From positions 1-64,000 of the forward strand of contig JAPDOI010001548.1 in NCBI GenBank assembly GCA_029168955.1: a DNA stretch of 64,000 bases, in the 5' to 3' direction. The translations under genes were made by a program, and so were the position numbers. This DNA is from Aplectana chamaeleonis. Lineage: Eukaryota; Nematoda; Chromadorea; Rhabditida; Cosmocercidae. Shown here in pieces: positions 22,739 through 34,302 of this stretch. Within the stretch, counting starts at the first letter, position 1, and each line of letters starts with the position of its first letter. The notes below the pieces were generated by a model. That model ran no database searches. It was not told the DNA's origin and was given only the letters and a program-made list of their open reading frames with translations.

Positions 22739-24407
22739 TTTAAAGATGACCAAGACCATAGTATGAATAGGTATACATACACATTATAGCGAATAAGTAG
22801 CAAATGTTCCTTTATAATTATTGTGAATAGCTGTACATTTCTTCCATCTGCATACATTTGATTTGCCTACTCTAGACCAGTGATTTTTACTATTTCATGT
22901 TTTGAGAGCCTTACTCCTGTCTCATTATGGGAATGGCAAATGACCGCCGCAATAATAACCATCTTGTATATTCACCTTTACGCTTATGTACTCATTTTGT
23001 ATATAATAATAATGCTGATGAGCGAATTGTAGTGAACATTTGAAAGCGTTTTCAAGTGGACAATAAAGAATCAATTATGTTTTTTTTAATTTATAGCAGC
23101 AAATTGAGCTCGAGAATTAAAGTGAATGGAGAGCAATATTGCAGTTCATCGTGAATGCACCCGTGCAGACACCATGAACTGCAATATTGCAATATTCACG
23201 AAATGCAGCAATTTGAAATGGCTAGGTTACTAGCTTACGGCGGATTCAGAATCGTGGGTCACCCGCGATGGCCGCTGGGATGCTCCGCAAATATCGGGTC
23301 TCCCGCGCTACCATGGCGTTTCGGATGTCCCGCGGGACCTTTATGGGACGACGCCTGGGAGCAGATTCGGATGACACCGCAATTGGTCGTCGCGTCGACG
23401 CCCTCAATTGCCAGAGATGCGCCGGACTCGGACGGTCCACGCCAGCTTGACGAGTCTTGAGAGATTTCGCGCTCCAGTTTGATGACCGGTGCGCAGCCGC
23501 AACAGACTTTGGCAAACAATTTTCTTTTCTTGCAAATTTTTCGCAAAACTTGATTCCTTTTATATTTTCTCAAATCTCCATTGCTGTATTTTTCTTCTCG
23601 TACCGTTATGTCAATTATTGTTAAGTCGCTAATATTCATCCATGTATTCTTGGTTTCAGTCGAATCTATTTTTCGTTTTTGGTGAGAATAGAAAATTCAC
23701 TCGATTTTGTGAAAGCGGTTGAGACCGAAGAGTGGACGAAAATTTTATGGGAGGGGGTGCTAAAAACGCGAACATTTCTCTTCAAAAACGGGCTTAGGGA
23801 TCTCGGCTTGTGCTAAAATTCGACTACGTACGGTGAAATTGGAAACGGGCCCGCTGTTTCACCTTTTTTACGCTGCTGTACGTGAAAAATGTTTTTGAGC
23901 AGAGAATGTGGTGACTTTGCTAAACTCACGTTACTGGGGAGTATTATGGCTCCCGTAAGACTGCTTCTGCGAGTATTGTGGCTCGCGGGAAGATTTATTA
24001 GCGAATGGCACACGGTGGTGCGACAGTAGGTAGAATGCTGTACAACATGGGAGTGTCCTCTTACTATTATCGGCGAGGACACGCCCAGCATCTGTTACGA
24101 TATTACAAGAATATTAACAAGTACCATAGGCGGCAAGATAACAGTAATGCCGACCAGGATTGATATACATTATGGGCCACTTCTGGCGGTTTTGGTAGAT
24201 TACCAGAACAGAGAAGGCGCACAAAAAATGCGTTGCATTTCCCTGGTTCGGAAGCGCTGTCTGTAAAAGATTTTCGCTGTGAATTGTTTTTACTGTGATC
24301 GCTGGGTTTTAGTACTGTATTTTTCTAATATTTCGTATACAGGATTCAGTGAACCGGAGAGGAGCACATGTTAACGTACTAACAGCACGTCGTACGAGTA
24401 AAACAAT
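22739..24407. other. No gene seen
   Basis: Apart from a small hairpin at about 23137-23190 (ATATTGCAGTTCA and its complement) and the word shared with 19339, no structure is recognised. An AG acceptor-like site (TTTCGTATACAG at about 24342) just upstream of ATG 24408 could serve trans-splicing or a 5' UTR intron. Confidence 0.4.
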
Positions 24408-27256
24408 ATGATAGCCTTCGATGAACAAGAAGCCGAAGCTATACTAGACACCCTATGTCAGCTGTACAAGGTAAGTTTATCGTCTATTTCGGGGCTAAAA
24501 TCATTAGGTCCTCCGTGTGCGAAGCAAGAGCAGAGACCATGAGAAAGCGTTTGGGAAAGGAAGACGCAGCAGTTATGCAAGTAACTGCCGAAACAGAGGA
24601 TATTTAGTTTTGGTTGTGTGGCTGCAGTCGTAGCTTGCCGGAAAAGGTGTACAGCTTGCGGATTAACCCGGAAATTTTCAGGGAGAACTGAAAAAAGTCA
24701 GTGCCACGAAACCTGGTAACGGAAAGAATCGTAATGCACAGGCGCGATTCAGTTTCATCCCAATGGCGAAAAAGATTTTCGACCCGGTAGCTCCGTCAAA
24801 GGTGAACTATTTTCTCTGCTCAATCATGCATAAAGTTGAAGTTGTATAAAGAATAACGCTATGTTGAGGTTTAGGTTCCTTCGTTGTATTTGGCGTTATT
24901 CGATTGTGTACCAAAGTATCTATCCACTCATGGTTCAGCTTTGTTTGAAAATGGTACTGGTACAATGTTGTCATTCAGCGTTGAAGAGTTGTTGATGAAC
25001 GTGGGTTCCCTTTACAATCCATGTATACAAGTGATTTCTTCAAGTAATTAACCAGTTCTGTTGAAAAGCCTGCTAAAACTGGGCCGTAAATAGCTCTGTG
25101 CGGCCCCAAAACTAGGATGATATATACCCCACCAACAATGAAGTGGGTGTGACGGGCATAGCTCATACATGTTTTGGGGCCGTTTAGGGCTATTGGTAGC
25201 TCGTTTTTAACCGTTTTTCGGCATTATTGTTGCAATGGACTTTGGAGCTCACAGTTCATAGCGAAAACTCGAAAACCGTTTCTTCAGTGTACACTGCCTT
25301 CAAAGCTGTCTATAAACGAGATTTTCTGACGGTTCATTTGCTAAATTGAGAGAGAGCCGTTTATGTAGGTGTGATGTCGTTAGTTTTCAACGGAGTAGTT
25401 GAGTTTCGACCAGACTAGTCCATTTCTCGGACTCCGTAGTCACAAATATTCTGTGGCCTAAGCATCATGTAACTTGGAGGTATACTGGGGTTCTGAACTT
25501 GACAATTTCGTCCGTTTTCGACTATTTATTGGAAATTAATTCGATAACGTGGTGGTAAAGGGTGCAACCTCTGGTTTCTAACATGGAGCGGAGAACTAGA
25601 ATTTTCACGAATTCTAACATGGGTGCGATGTTTTCTCGACCCTCTCAGATGCCTAAATCAGCTCCCAATTGTTTAGTTTTTCGGAAGTGTGCTACGGTTT
25701 ATGTAGTACGTTGATGTTGTAGAATCAGCTGTGATTTGTCTTGGGGCTTCAATATAATTATTTCGAATCCAGTATCTTGTTTTTTTTTTCGAATTTTAAA
25801 ATGATTACTGTAGATTCAATGACGCTTAGATACCGTAGCCTTCTTTAATCCTTCGGAATGCGGAGTTTCAATTCAATCGAAGATGTTTACGAAATTACGT
25901 ACGCCTAGACCTCGATTTTGCGTTTGGCACCGCGAGGAATTTCTGTGAGGTGAGCTTCGGAGACAAATTCTGATCGCTGGAGTCGAAAAGGTGAAATATC
26001 AAATTTTGGTTCTCTCGAACATTCACTCGCTGAATAATTTGAGGTACTATCCTAGCTGCAATGCAGACAGATTGAATACAATTCTTACCTTTGTATTTTA
26101 GGGGTCCTTTATACTACCGCCGCCGAGCGGCGCGGTAGGGCATTTCTTCAATATTGATCACGCGGTGCGATCGATATTATAGAATTGCACTGTTTCGCGC
26201 CTCTCTGAGGCGGAAGTGTAAATGACCCCCTACTGTCGATCGTGCCGCGCCGCATGATCAATGTCACAGCAGTGCGACGTATTCTACGGAGCCTAGAAAG
26301 CCTAATTCTCCCGGCGCTCGCCTCGCCCTGTGCGTCGCGTTCAATGTGATTAAAGCGCGTTTGCTCGCTATAACACACACTGATGAACTGCACTGTTACC
26401 CTAACAAAGATTTGAATGGACTTCTCGACATACTATTCCTTCTTCTATGATGCGAGAAATCTTGAAGGGAGTATTGCGAGTGCTGAGCCCCGATTTTCAC
26501 GAAGAACAGCTTTTTGTCGCAAACCCCAAGTCACAGGATGACGCGAAATACTCCGTTATTATGTGTTTAAGCATATTACTAAAATTTTTTACAATTTTCG
26601 TAGGCATCTGATCGTACCTGCCATTTATGCTTCGATAAGATCGTCCGCTATTACATAATCAACGCCCAAGCGCGCTTGAATCATGCTTCCCGCGACGCGC
26701 GGAGTCCGGTGAGCGCCGGGAGAAATAGGTTTTCTAGGCTCCGTAGAATACGTCCAGAAGTGCACCGTGCTGCAGTGCTTGACGGTGGAAGTATAAACAA
26801 CGCCCTAGATGTACCGAAATATACGAAGAAAAACAAGCGCCGTATCCAAATGTTTTTTTTGATTTGCGAGCATGTTCAATATCGTGAAGATAGATTTTTT
26901 GAGGGCCGTCTCTCATTTATCAATGAATATTTTTGTTAGGTCATCATCCCGTACCAATTACCGCATTCAGTGAAGGCTCCACAATCAGCAGAATCTTCGT
27001 CGAACAATAAAAAAGGTTCGAAAGGAGTGAGTTGTTTTTCAATTTCCTCAATCACCAAGTTCGGTCTTGGAGCAGCAGCGAGCCTTAGTTAGACTACAGG
27101 ATTGTTTTTTTTTTCACAAACGCGTGAAGAGTTTTCACTATTGCTTATATTCCTGTTCAGACCCATTATATCCAAACTCCTGCACGTGTAAGGCTGGAAA
27201 TAGATCATTCTGTCCAGCTCATCCGCCGTTTTCTTCCAGTCAAGTTGCCGATTGAG
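24408..27256 (+). CDS. 5' exons of an unrecognised gene (possibly start of the exonuclease gene)
   Basis: Phase-0 exons with good GT-AG signals: 24408-24470 (starts MIAFDEQEAEAILDTLCQLY), 24682-24801 (FSFIPMAKKIFDPVAPSK), 24875-25030 (VPSLYLALFDCVPKYLSTHG), 26940-27026 (VIIPYQLPHSVKAPQSAESS) and 27161-27256 (VRLEIDHSVQLIRRFLPVKL). A further coding-looking block around 26440-26565 (VLSPDFHEEQLFVANPKSQD) and one after the acceptor at 26604 fit less cleanly. I do not recognise a family. All exons lie on the same strand as the MUT-7-like exons from 49535, and no terminator or start is seen in between, so this may be its N-terminal region; equally it may be a separate gene. Confidence 0.5.
26233..26800. 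repeat. Inverted repeat arms flanking an exon-like block
   Basis: Left arm 26233-26370 and right arm 26640-26800 are diverged reverse complements, sharing CTAGGCTCCGTAGAATACGT and GAGCGCCGGGAGAA. The space between holds coding-looking sequence. Just left, 26101-26230 is GC-rich and palindromic around CCGCCGCCGAGCGGCGCGG. Confidence 0.6.
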
Positions 27257-27423
27257 GTCAGTGATTTTGAGCAGTTTATTTTTACTTGTTTTCCACATGT
27301 ATGCCCAGAGCGTCGAAAAATGTGACAGAAATTAAACTTCAAGCTTTTTTCAAAAGAGCTTTCAAAAGAGCTTTTTTCTTAAAAATCCTATGAAGACACT
27401 TCTCTGAAATTCGGAGTTCTTGC

Positions 27424-27854
27424 TTAAAGGCACAGTTCAACCTCAGGAGTAAAATTTGAGATTATACACCGCCGAGAGTAGCAACCCTGTCGAGCGCGAG
27501 ATCCCAATCCGATCAAATAGGTGAGAAATTTTAGGGAAATGTCAATCCCACCCACAATGCACCAAAAGCCTAACCGCGCATATCGCCCCGGAAAAGGAAC
27601 TAAGAGCACTGCTTTTGTACAGTTTCATTGAAGCATCGCCGCACAAAACATTTTTTCCGTTTGCAAAGATTTTGGTTCTCTATTTGGGGCAAAACGCTTG
27701 ATTATGTTTTTAGGGTAATGGGGGCAGTGCCGGCTTTTTCGTTGTAGTTTCTCACTTATTTGATCGAATTAGATTTCGCGCTCTGCAGGGATGCTATTCA
27801 CGGTGGGCGGACTACAATATCACAGTTTACCCTAAGGTTGGACTGTGCCTTTAA
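27424..27854. mobile_element. TTAAAGGCACAGTCC repeat family, complete copy
   Basis: Left end TTAAAGGCACAGTTCAACCT and right end AGGTTGGACTGTGCCTTTAA form about 22-bp terminal inverted repeats. The 431-bp interior has no coding capacity. Other copies: 34693-35169 (complete), 17210-17502, 61575-61712 and 15313-15410 (partial). Confidence 0.75.
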
Positions 27855-28204
27855 TTCAAGTCAATCAAATCAGGTCAAATAAATAGTTGTACAAGCTCAC
27901 AAAACAGTTATACGAGTATTTTATTTGTATGCATACACTTCTGGTGTAGTAGAAAACCACGGGAACTGAACGAAGTATCTCGAATCGGTTGCTGAAATCA
28001 CTAGCTGGGTATTCCTCGGAACCGCTAGTCCTGCTCTGGTGCCAGGCTTCGCGATCCCGTTGGTAATCATATCGCATGCTCTTCCGTTTTTTTTCTACCA
28101 TCGTTATTCCACCTCTATAAGATTTTCTAAGTCTCAAGCTTGGGCCTCATTTAATGCATCACGTGATCTTTTTCTTCTTCTTATCGGCCACATAGAGCTT
28201 CTCC

Positions 28205-31200
28205 TTATAGGTGTAAAAAGGCAGCCACATCGCACGGGTTCGTGCACATATCCATAACTGTTAGAGAAGTCGGCCTCACAGGACATGAAAATAAATGAAA
28301 TGAATCGTGCCCTGGATTGTGGCAGTCAGGACATTCGTCGGGAATCGACGAGTCGATCTTATGGACGAAGGCCTTGAGGTGTGAGGAGTGTCCACATCGT
28401 AGACCTGCCAGGATGACGCGTGTACGTCTGGGTAGGTCCGTTTCGCTGTCATCGATCGGTGGTGGCACGTCACCAAGAATTGGATTTAGGGGAGCACTGG
28501 AGAGGTATTCTCTGACGAATCGGGTGTCCTCCATTTGCAGTAGTCTGACGCGATTGAGCTCCGACGTCGCTCAACGTTGACGATCCAAGACAGAGACTGC
28601 AGCATGAAGTGGCGAGCGAATATGTCGGAAATGGGGACCAGACAGTAATGGGAAATTAGGGTGTGTGGAATTCCTTAGAATGCCAACATGGAACTGCTGC
28701 GACTGGAGTTCACAATGCTGCTTTACAGGAAGCAGCGAACACTCTTGATGTAGATGAGATACCGGTGTGGATCTAGGGCATCCAGTGATCACGCGTAGAG
28801 CAGTGTTCTGTGCGTGGTGAAGCTTGCTTCAAGAGGCTTCCGACACGTGTGTTGACCATATTGGGGCTCCATATTCCAGCACCGGCTGCACCATAGCCCT
28901 GCAGGTGGTTCGCAAAATTTCCTTAGAGCTGCCCCATGTAGTGCCTGCCAGCGAACGTAGAATGTTGTTACGTGTGTTGGCAGCAGCAGCTCGAATACGT
29001 GTGTTTTCGTGAAAACGCAGTGACGGGTCCAGGAATACGCCAAGTAGACGAGGGTGTTTTGATAAGGGCAGCATATTTCCTTCCCAAAGAATCCTGGGAT
29101 GCAGCTTGTGTTCGGCAGTTGCCGTAGTGCACAAAGTGACGCTGGACTTGGTAGGAGAGACCTTTAGCTGCTTCGATTCAAGGAACTTGGCGAGACTGCC
29201 GAGGTATTTATTCATCTCAGCAGTGGCTCGATCGATGAGAGGGTCAGTACAAATAATAGTGATGTTATCCGCATATAGACATAAGTGGATGTTTGACGAC
29301 GGCTTCGGCACATCAGACAGATACAAAGAAAACGGGCTGGGAGATAAAACTCATCCTTGTGGAACGCCTGCCTTCAGGGGCACAGACTTCGACAAGTGTC
29401 CATCAAATTTCACACGAATGGAACGATTTTTGACAAAGTTATCGGTCCATCTTTTGCACCAGTCGGGAATAGTAGAGTCCAGGATCGATTTGGACAGCAG
29501 CGGGATACTGACATTATCGAAGGCAGCAGTTAAGTCAACTGCCACGACTATGCTTCTACCAGCTGGAGGTTTCATGTTGAAGCCAGCAATTATGTGTTCT
29601 GTGATGGACGTGAGTGCCGTAATGGTAGAGTGGGCCTTCTTGAAGCCATGTTGATGCACGTTATGTCGTAGTGCTTCTTGGAGGTGCGGGTTGATGAATT
29701 TCTCCGCTAACTTAGCAATAGGGGACAAAAGGGAGATGGGTCGATGCGAAGTTGCTTGATCTTCTGGTTTTCCAGGCTTGAGGATCGGTAGAACAATTGC
29801 TTGCTTCCATCTAGCGGGGATGACACCTGTGCTGAATGACGAGTAGACTAGGTCACAAAGTAATTCAAGGAACTCTTCCGGCAAGTGCTTGAGATGGACG
29901 GCTGACACACCGTCGGGCCCCTCGGCTCGCGAGTTCTTCATGGACTTGATGAGGGAAGACATCTCAGAGGCAGTTATGGCAGGTACATTCTGTCGGCTGA
30001 GCTTCCTTATAGACCGGAGAGTGAGCCTGTTGGAACGATCACGGCGGGATGTCGCTGAAGCAAAGTGCTTTCCAAGTCGACATGCAGCCTTAAATGCGGA
30101 CTCGAATTTCCCTGAAGGGAACTCAAGCATGTTGCGCTCCGCTGCCAATTTCTTCCCAGATAACCGCTTAAGAATGCTCCAGGTCTTCTTTGCATCAGTG
30201 GAGAAATTCAAGGATTCTGTGAACTCCATCCAACGCATCCGCTTGTAATCATTCAGCATTTTGGTGATCTCATCAGACAGTCGTTGAATGCTGAGTCGTT
30301 GAATGCTGGGATCTGCAGGATCAGCTCGGCGCTTCTCGTCCCGTAATTCGATCAGCTCCAGGACATCTTTGGGAACGTTAGGGTGAAACGTTCTAACGCG
30401 CCCTGTAGGAATTGCATTTCTGGAGGCGTTACATATGGCATCAACAATGAACTTGTCCTTCTCATGAACGGAGCCGGTTAGCGGATAGCAGGCTACCCGA
30501 CTGAGTAACACCTCTTTAAACATGACCCAGTTGGCCTTACGGTAGTTGGTGTACAATTTGCTACGAGAGCCTATGAAAGGTGCCAGGTGACTGTTGAGAG
30601 ACAAATCCAATGAAACACATATGGGTACATGATCACTGGCCATAGCTATAGCGGTGGACCAGTTACAGGAAGCAGCAAGAGAAGATGATACAAAAGTGAC
30701 ATCCGGAGAGAACGGCCTGCTCGTGGAAGGAAGGCGAGTGGAGGCGTCCTCGTTAATGGCAACAAGATCACAATCCTCAGCAAAAAGCTCAAGTATTTCC
30801 CCTCTGTCATCGGGATCTACAAAGGAGAACCAGGATGTGGAGTGAGCATTAAAATTGCCAGCCATGACAACAGAAGACGATGGGAGGGCAGTATGCACAG
30901 ATTGCAAAAATGGAGTGGGGTCAAACGAATTGGGACATGAGGAGGTTGGGGGAATATAAATATTAACAATATCTATAGGGCAACTTTGCAATACAACCTG
31001 AACACCAATACATTCTACAACATCATCAATAGGGAGAGCTATAAGATGAGAAGGTACAGAGGTTTTTACAAACGTAGAGACACCTCCAACATGAGATGTG
31101 CGAGGGAGGTGGTAAGACGTATAACCGGGGAGGCGGGGTAGGGAGGATGTTGGGCTAAGTTTAGTCTCTTGAAGGAGAATGACATCTGGACGAAAGCGTT

Positions 31201-31339
31201 CAATGTACAATGTGAGCTCAGCAAGTTTGGCACGCAGGCCATTGATATTGAGTTGAAAAATGTCTAGACTATGAAGAGGAATATTAGGGGGAGAGTTAGA
31301 GCAAGAATTACAACAATGAGCATCAGTCAGTGTAGTCAT
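28205..31339 (-). pseudogene. Family-2 ORF2: AP endonuclease-reverse transcriptase, three TGA stops
   Basis: One frame spans 31339-28205 (1045 codons including the stop) without a frameshift but with in-frame TGA at 29350-29348, 28828-28826 and 28570-28568. Domains: endonuclease (QLNINGLR, VILLQETKLS, MAGNFNAHS, SDHVPI), RT from about residue 430 (KNSRAEGPDG, PILKPGKPE, RPISLLSPIAK, HGFKKAHST, VAVDLTAAFD, AGVPQG, then LYADNITI) and a C-terminal finger CPDCHNPGHDSFHLFSC (C-x2-C-x4-H-x3-H-x3-C). The stops sit at GG-to-TGA after VPQG, at a conserved Trp (TGG) and at a probable Arg (CGA). The RT box is YADN where YADD is usual, so catalysis would fail even with readthrough. Confidence 0.9.
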
Positions 31340-31646
31340 TATAGCTGGTTAACCCCGAACACTTGAGATGTACCCAGCCGAGGCAACCACCGCACTGGAC
31401 GCTTGCATGTTGAGCCGAAAATCCACAATGACAACAGGGATATCGCGGAGTCTTGCTGCGTGGCCCTGGGTTCCTCTCAATGCCGGCTCGCAACAGTAGA
31501 ATGCGAAGGAGTGCGGCAGCCAGCCATTCACACTCCCATACAGAAAAAAACTCCTCGTGAAGTTGTTGATGCCCGTTTGATGAGTCTCCTTGATCTTGGT
31601 AGTCGACTCCACTGATCCACCACGCGTAGGTTGAGCATCTCGGATC
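31323..31646 (-). CDS. Family-2 ORF1: 2A-like motif and PHD-like zinc finger
   Basis: From the element's 5' end the frame runs open for about 107 codons to TGA at 31325-31323. After about 40 residues comes Leu-rich LAAALLRILLLRAGIERNPGP (NPGP at 31472-31461), then a Cys/His cluster PCCHCGF, VQCGGCLGWVHLKCSG typical of a PHD/RING-like finger. No ATG lies in this frame inside the element; the ATG just upstream belongs to the target duplication. The stop falls 17 bases inside ORF2, and the finger's last Cys pair (CCNSC) lies in the ORF2 frame. In the family-1 copy at 40691 the two are one frame. So this is either a frameshift mutation or a recoding/reinitiation overlap. Confidence 0.75.
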   Translation of the reverse strand, partial: DPRCSTYAWWISGVDYQDQGDSSNGHQQLHEEFFSVWECEWLAAALLRILLLRAGIERNPGPRSKTPRYPCCHCGFSAQHASVQCGGCLGWVHLKCSGLTSYNDYTD

Positions 31647-31657
31647 CATCACGTGAT

Positions 31658-33599
31658 ATCGTGATCAGGGCTGTACGGAAATATTTCCCATGATTTTCAG
31701 AAAACGGAAGAAAAGTGAGCAAAATGCACCGGGAACGGAAGAGATCAACAAGATTATGGGTATCCTCATTTCCACGTTTCTTCGCTGCTCATGGTCTGCA
31801 GCTCTCATTCGATAGCCTATGGTTTGAGGCAGTGTACTAATAAATATTTAAACTTTTTAAAATCACTATGAGGCATTCCACGGTTTCGAATCCTTGCTCC
31901 GGAAAAAATTCGAAAAGTTAGTTTCGAAAATTAGTATATAGTCTGTACCCGGTGTAGATAAACGCGAACGGCCGCGTGGCGTGTTTAAGGCTGATCAGAG
32001 TTCAACCTTCGGATTCCCGCCGGCGACTTTTTAGACTTTACTTTAAACCTTAATTGCCCACCGAAAAAAAATACGACACAAATAATTCAAAAAAGAGAAG
32101 AAAACTCCTTGGCGAGAATAGGAAAGTTTAATTGTGATCTGCCTCTCGCGCTCAGTCCCACTTCCCGTGTCCACCTTCACCTGTCTCCGCCCAGAAACCT
32201 TTCTGGAGGACAGGCTGTACGTTCGAAAGATCGAGTCTCGATTTTTATTGCTGTTGTGGAGGCTAAGGAACGAATAAGAGGACTTTAGCGGAGAGCTTCT
32301 CAAAAATGATTGGTTTCGGCGACTAAAAAGCGTACCCTAAACCCTAAAGCGTTCGGATTCTTGCCTTTCCTATTTTGTGTCATGATTCTAGAGAGGAGCG
32401 TTTTCAGAGAGCCCCGATTCTTGTTGAGGATCTCAGCCAGGCTCAGATATTCGATTGAACACAAGACTTCGAAAGCGATTTTCAGCCTCTTATAATGCTT
32501 TCGTATACCCTTTCCTAGACCCCCTACTATTACCCGCGTAGCGCTATTTTCTTTCGTTTCTGGACCCAAAAAGTCGGAAGCGGAACGCAATAGCCCAAAA
32601 ACAACGAGAAAGCGGAATTGGAAACGGAGCAATTCCACACAGCCCTGATCGTGATCTCTTTCTAAAAATAAAGATTGCTGCTTAGGTACCAATTCTAAGC
32701 TTAATCAAATGTGTATACATATAAGAAAACCCGTATTCAGACTAACTCCTTCCCGATTTGCACAGGTTGGGTTTGCACCCTCGTCCCGGTTCAAGCGGCC
32801 GGTTTTTAGGAGCTCAGCTTAACTACGATCCCTCTTGATAACCAAAAACTTAGAATTTTTTAACGTTCCCCATTCGAAATATGCATTTCTGGCTGGAAAG
32901 ACCGTGACCCCCATCTAAAATTTCCGTTTTTGGGTCTGAATTCTTCACGATACATTTCACCATCCGTTAAGAAATTATGCATCCATGCTTCAATCTGTGC
33001 TCCATGCTACTCGAACGAGCGAAAACCATTTCCGGATGAATCCACTATCACGTATCATATTGCACTTGCTTGGTAAGTCAATAAAGCACCGACAGTGTGG
33101 AAGGCTCCGGTAATTTGGCTAGGCACGACAGATCTCGCTCTCAAGTGGTGCGTGGCGAGCGCACGTCGACTGTGGAATTCGTTCATGTTGGACCTCGAAA
33201 CCTTGCACTGTAATTTGAGTTCACGAGACTTGGTGCATTTCAGACAAAGATCTGGAGGCAGGTTCGATATATTCTCGTTCCTTCAAATAATCGGGAGAAA
33301 CTACTTCAGTTATTACCGGAAATAAGTGCGGCTTATACGAGCGGAACAATAAGGTTTGTATGTGCTCTTTCGTTCTCGAAGGTACAATCCAAGGTCGAAA
33401 TCGATTTCCATTTATTCTTCTACTCATAGTGAAGAGAATAGCGTGATGATTTCTGATAGCCCTTTCAAACTTGCCTGAAATTTGTCAGCGGTGACAAGTA
33501 ATGCCTTGCAAAGATTTTGACCCCCCGAGGAGACGTTTTCTTGCTCAAAATTGCTCACTTTGGTTGAAAGGCGATGTTTCGAAATCCTGTTTTTTTCAG
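31658..33599. other. No gene recognised
   Basis: A 130-codon open frame on the minus strand at 32692-32300 has no recognisable domain. An open stretch at 33095-33230 (+) followed by an 18-nt block with splice signals (33247-33264) might include exons, but nothing decides it. Confidence 0.4.
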
Positions 33600-34300
33600 T
33601 TTCGCGGCCTTAACTTTTATGATGAGAGATGATGTGTTATCTGAGTTTGTCGAGGAGCCGGACGCCGTGCTTCATGCTCTTTATCTCGGTCCGCTAGGTG
33701 CGCCGACAGTTGAGGTTTATATATTCGTCTTTGATAAAAGGTTTTCGGTTGACGCGTTAGTGCACACAGTTTTGGTGTTCACGCTATTCCTTTAATCTGT
33801 GAAGCAGAGCTGGAGCCAGGGTTAGGCTCACGCTTTGATGATCTCGGTTCGCCAAATTTTCTATCCATCCGGAGGGCAAGCTCACGATCCATCTGGAGGC
33901 CGCATAAATTTTCTAGCTGGAGGGAGGAAAGTCAGGAGTTTAATAGAACCGCATCTTTTGCGAACCGATCAAAGCGCCGTGCGTAAAGGTCTCGGCATAG
34001 TGGCGAATCCGCGAGCGAATGAGCGATGGTGAAGGGTGAGGAGCGCTACGCAGTGCGGTCACGTGCGCGGTCAAACTGCGTAGCGCTCCCCACCCTTCAT
34101 CATTGCGCTCGCAGATCTTTTGTCGTGTCTTGAATCAGCTTCCTATTCTCTTCTCCTGCAGCTGCACTTATCGTTCGAGATATTTGTAATCTGTGTTACT
34201 ATCCTTTTTTGCAGGTACGTAAGCTGTCACTAGTTCGTGTAGGTGGTAAGGATCCAAAATTGATGAGGTCCGACAACATGTGTTTAAACGTTGCCGAGCA
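33600..34300 (+). CDS. Candidate exons of the upstream/exonuclease gene
   Basis: After TTTTTTTCAG, bases 33600-33714 read AALTFMMRDDVLSEFVEEPD and continue to LGPLGAPTVE with donor GTTTAT (an alternative donor GTGCGC lies at 33697). A second block after TTTTTTGCAG, 34215 onward, reads VRKLSLVRVGG in matching phase 0 and stays open to 34300, where the palindromic MITE begins. A strong donor GTAAGG at 34246 could end it earlier. No family recognised. Acidic and helical composition fits the other unassigned exons. Confidence 0.4.
34021..34105. repeat. Palindrome of about 85 bp
   Basis: GATGGTGAAGGGTGAGGAGC and GCGCTCCCCACCCTTCATCA are inverted arms around a GC-rich centre; the symmetry extends weakly outward. 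Small foldback repeat. Confidence 0.65.
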
Positions 34301-34302
34301 TA

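Larger units (their letters stand above)
28168..31646 (-). mobile_element. Non-LTR retrotransposon, family 2, full-length copy B
   Basis: An 11-bp target duplication CATCACGTGAT (28157-28167 and 31647-31657) encloses the element. The 5' end reads GATCCGAGATGCTC from 31646, confirmed by the remnant at 4778. The 3' end is a GAA-rich tail beside 28168. Length 3479 bp. It encodes a 2A-like/PHD-like N-terminal frame and one long endonuclease-RT frame, and it is the best-preserved element in the window. It lies between exon-like blocks on the opposite strand, probably within an intron. Confidence 0.93.

Noticed and set aside
32300..32692. A 130-codon minus-strand open frame as a gene
   Set aside because: No domain, no splice partners, no homologous copy in the window.
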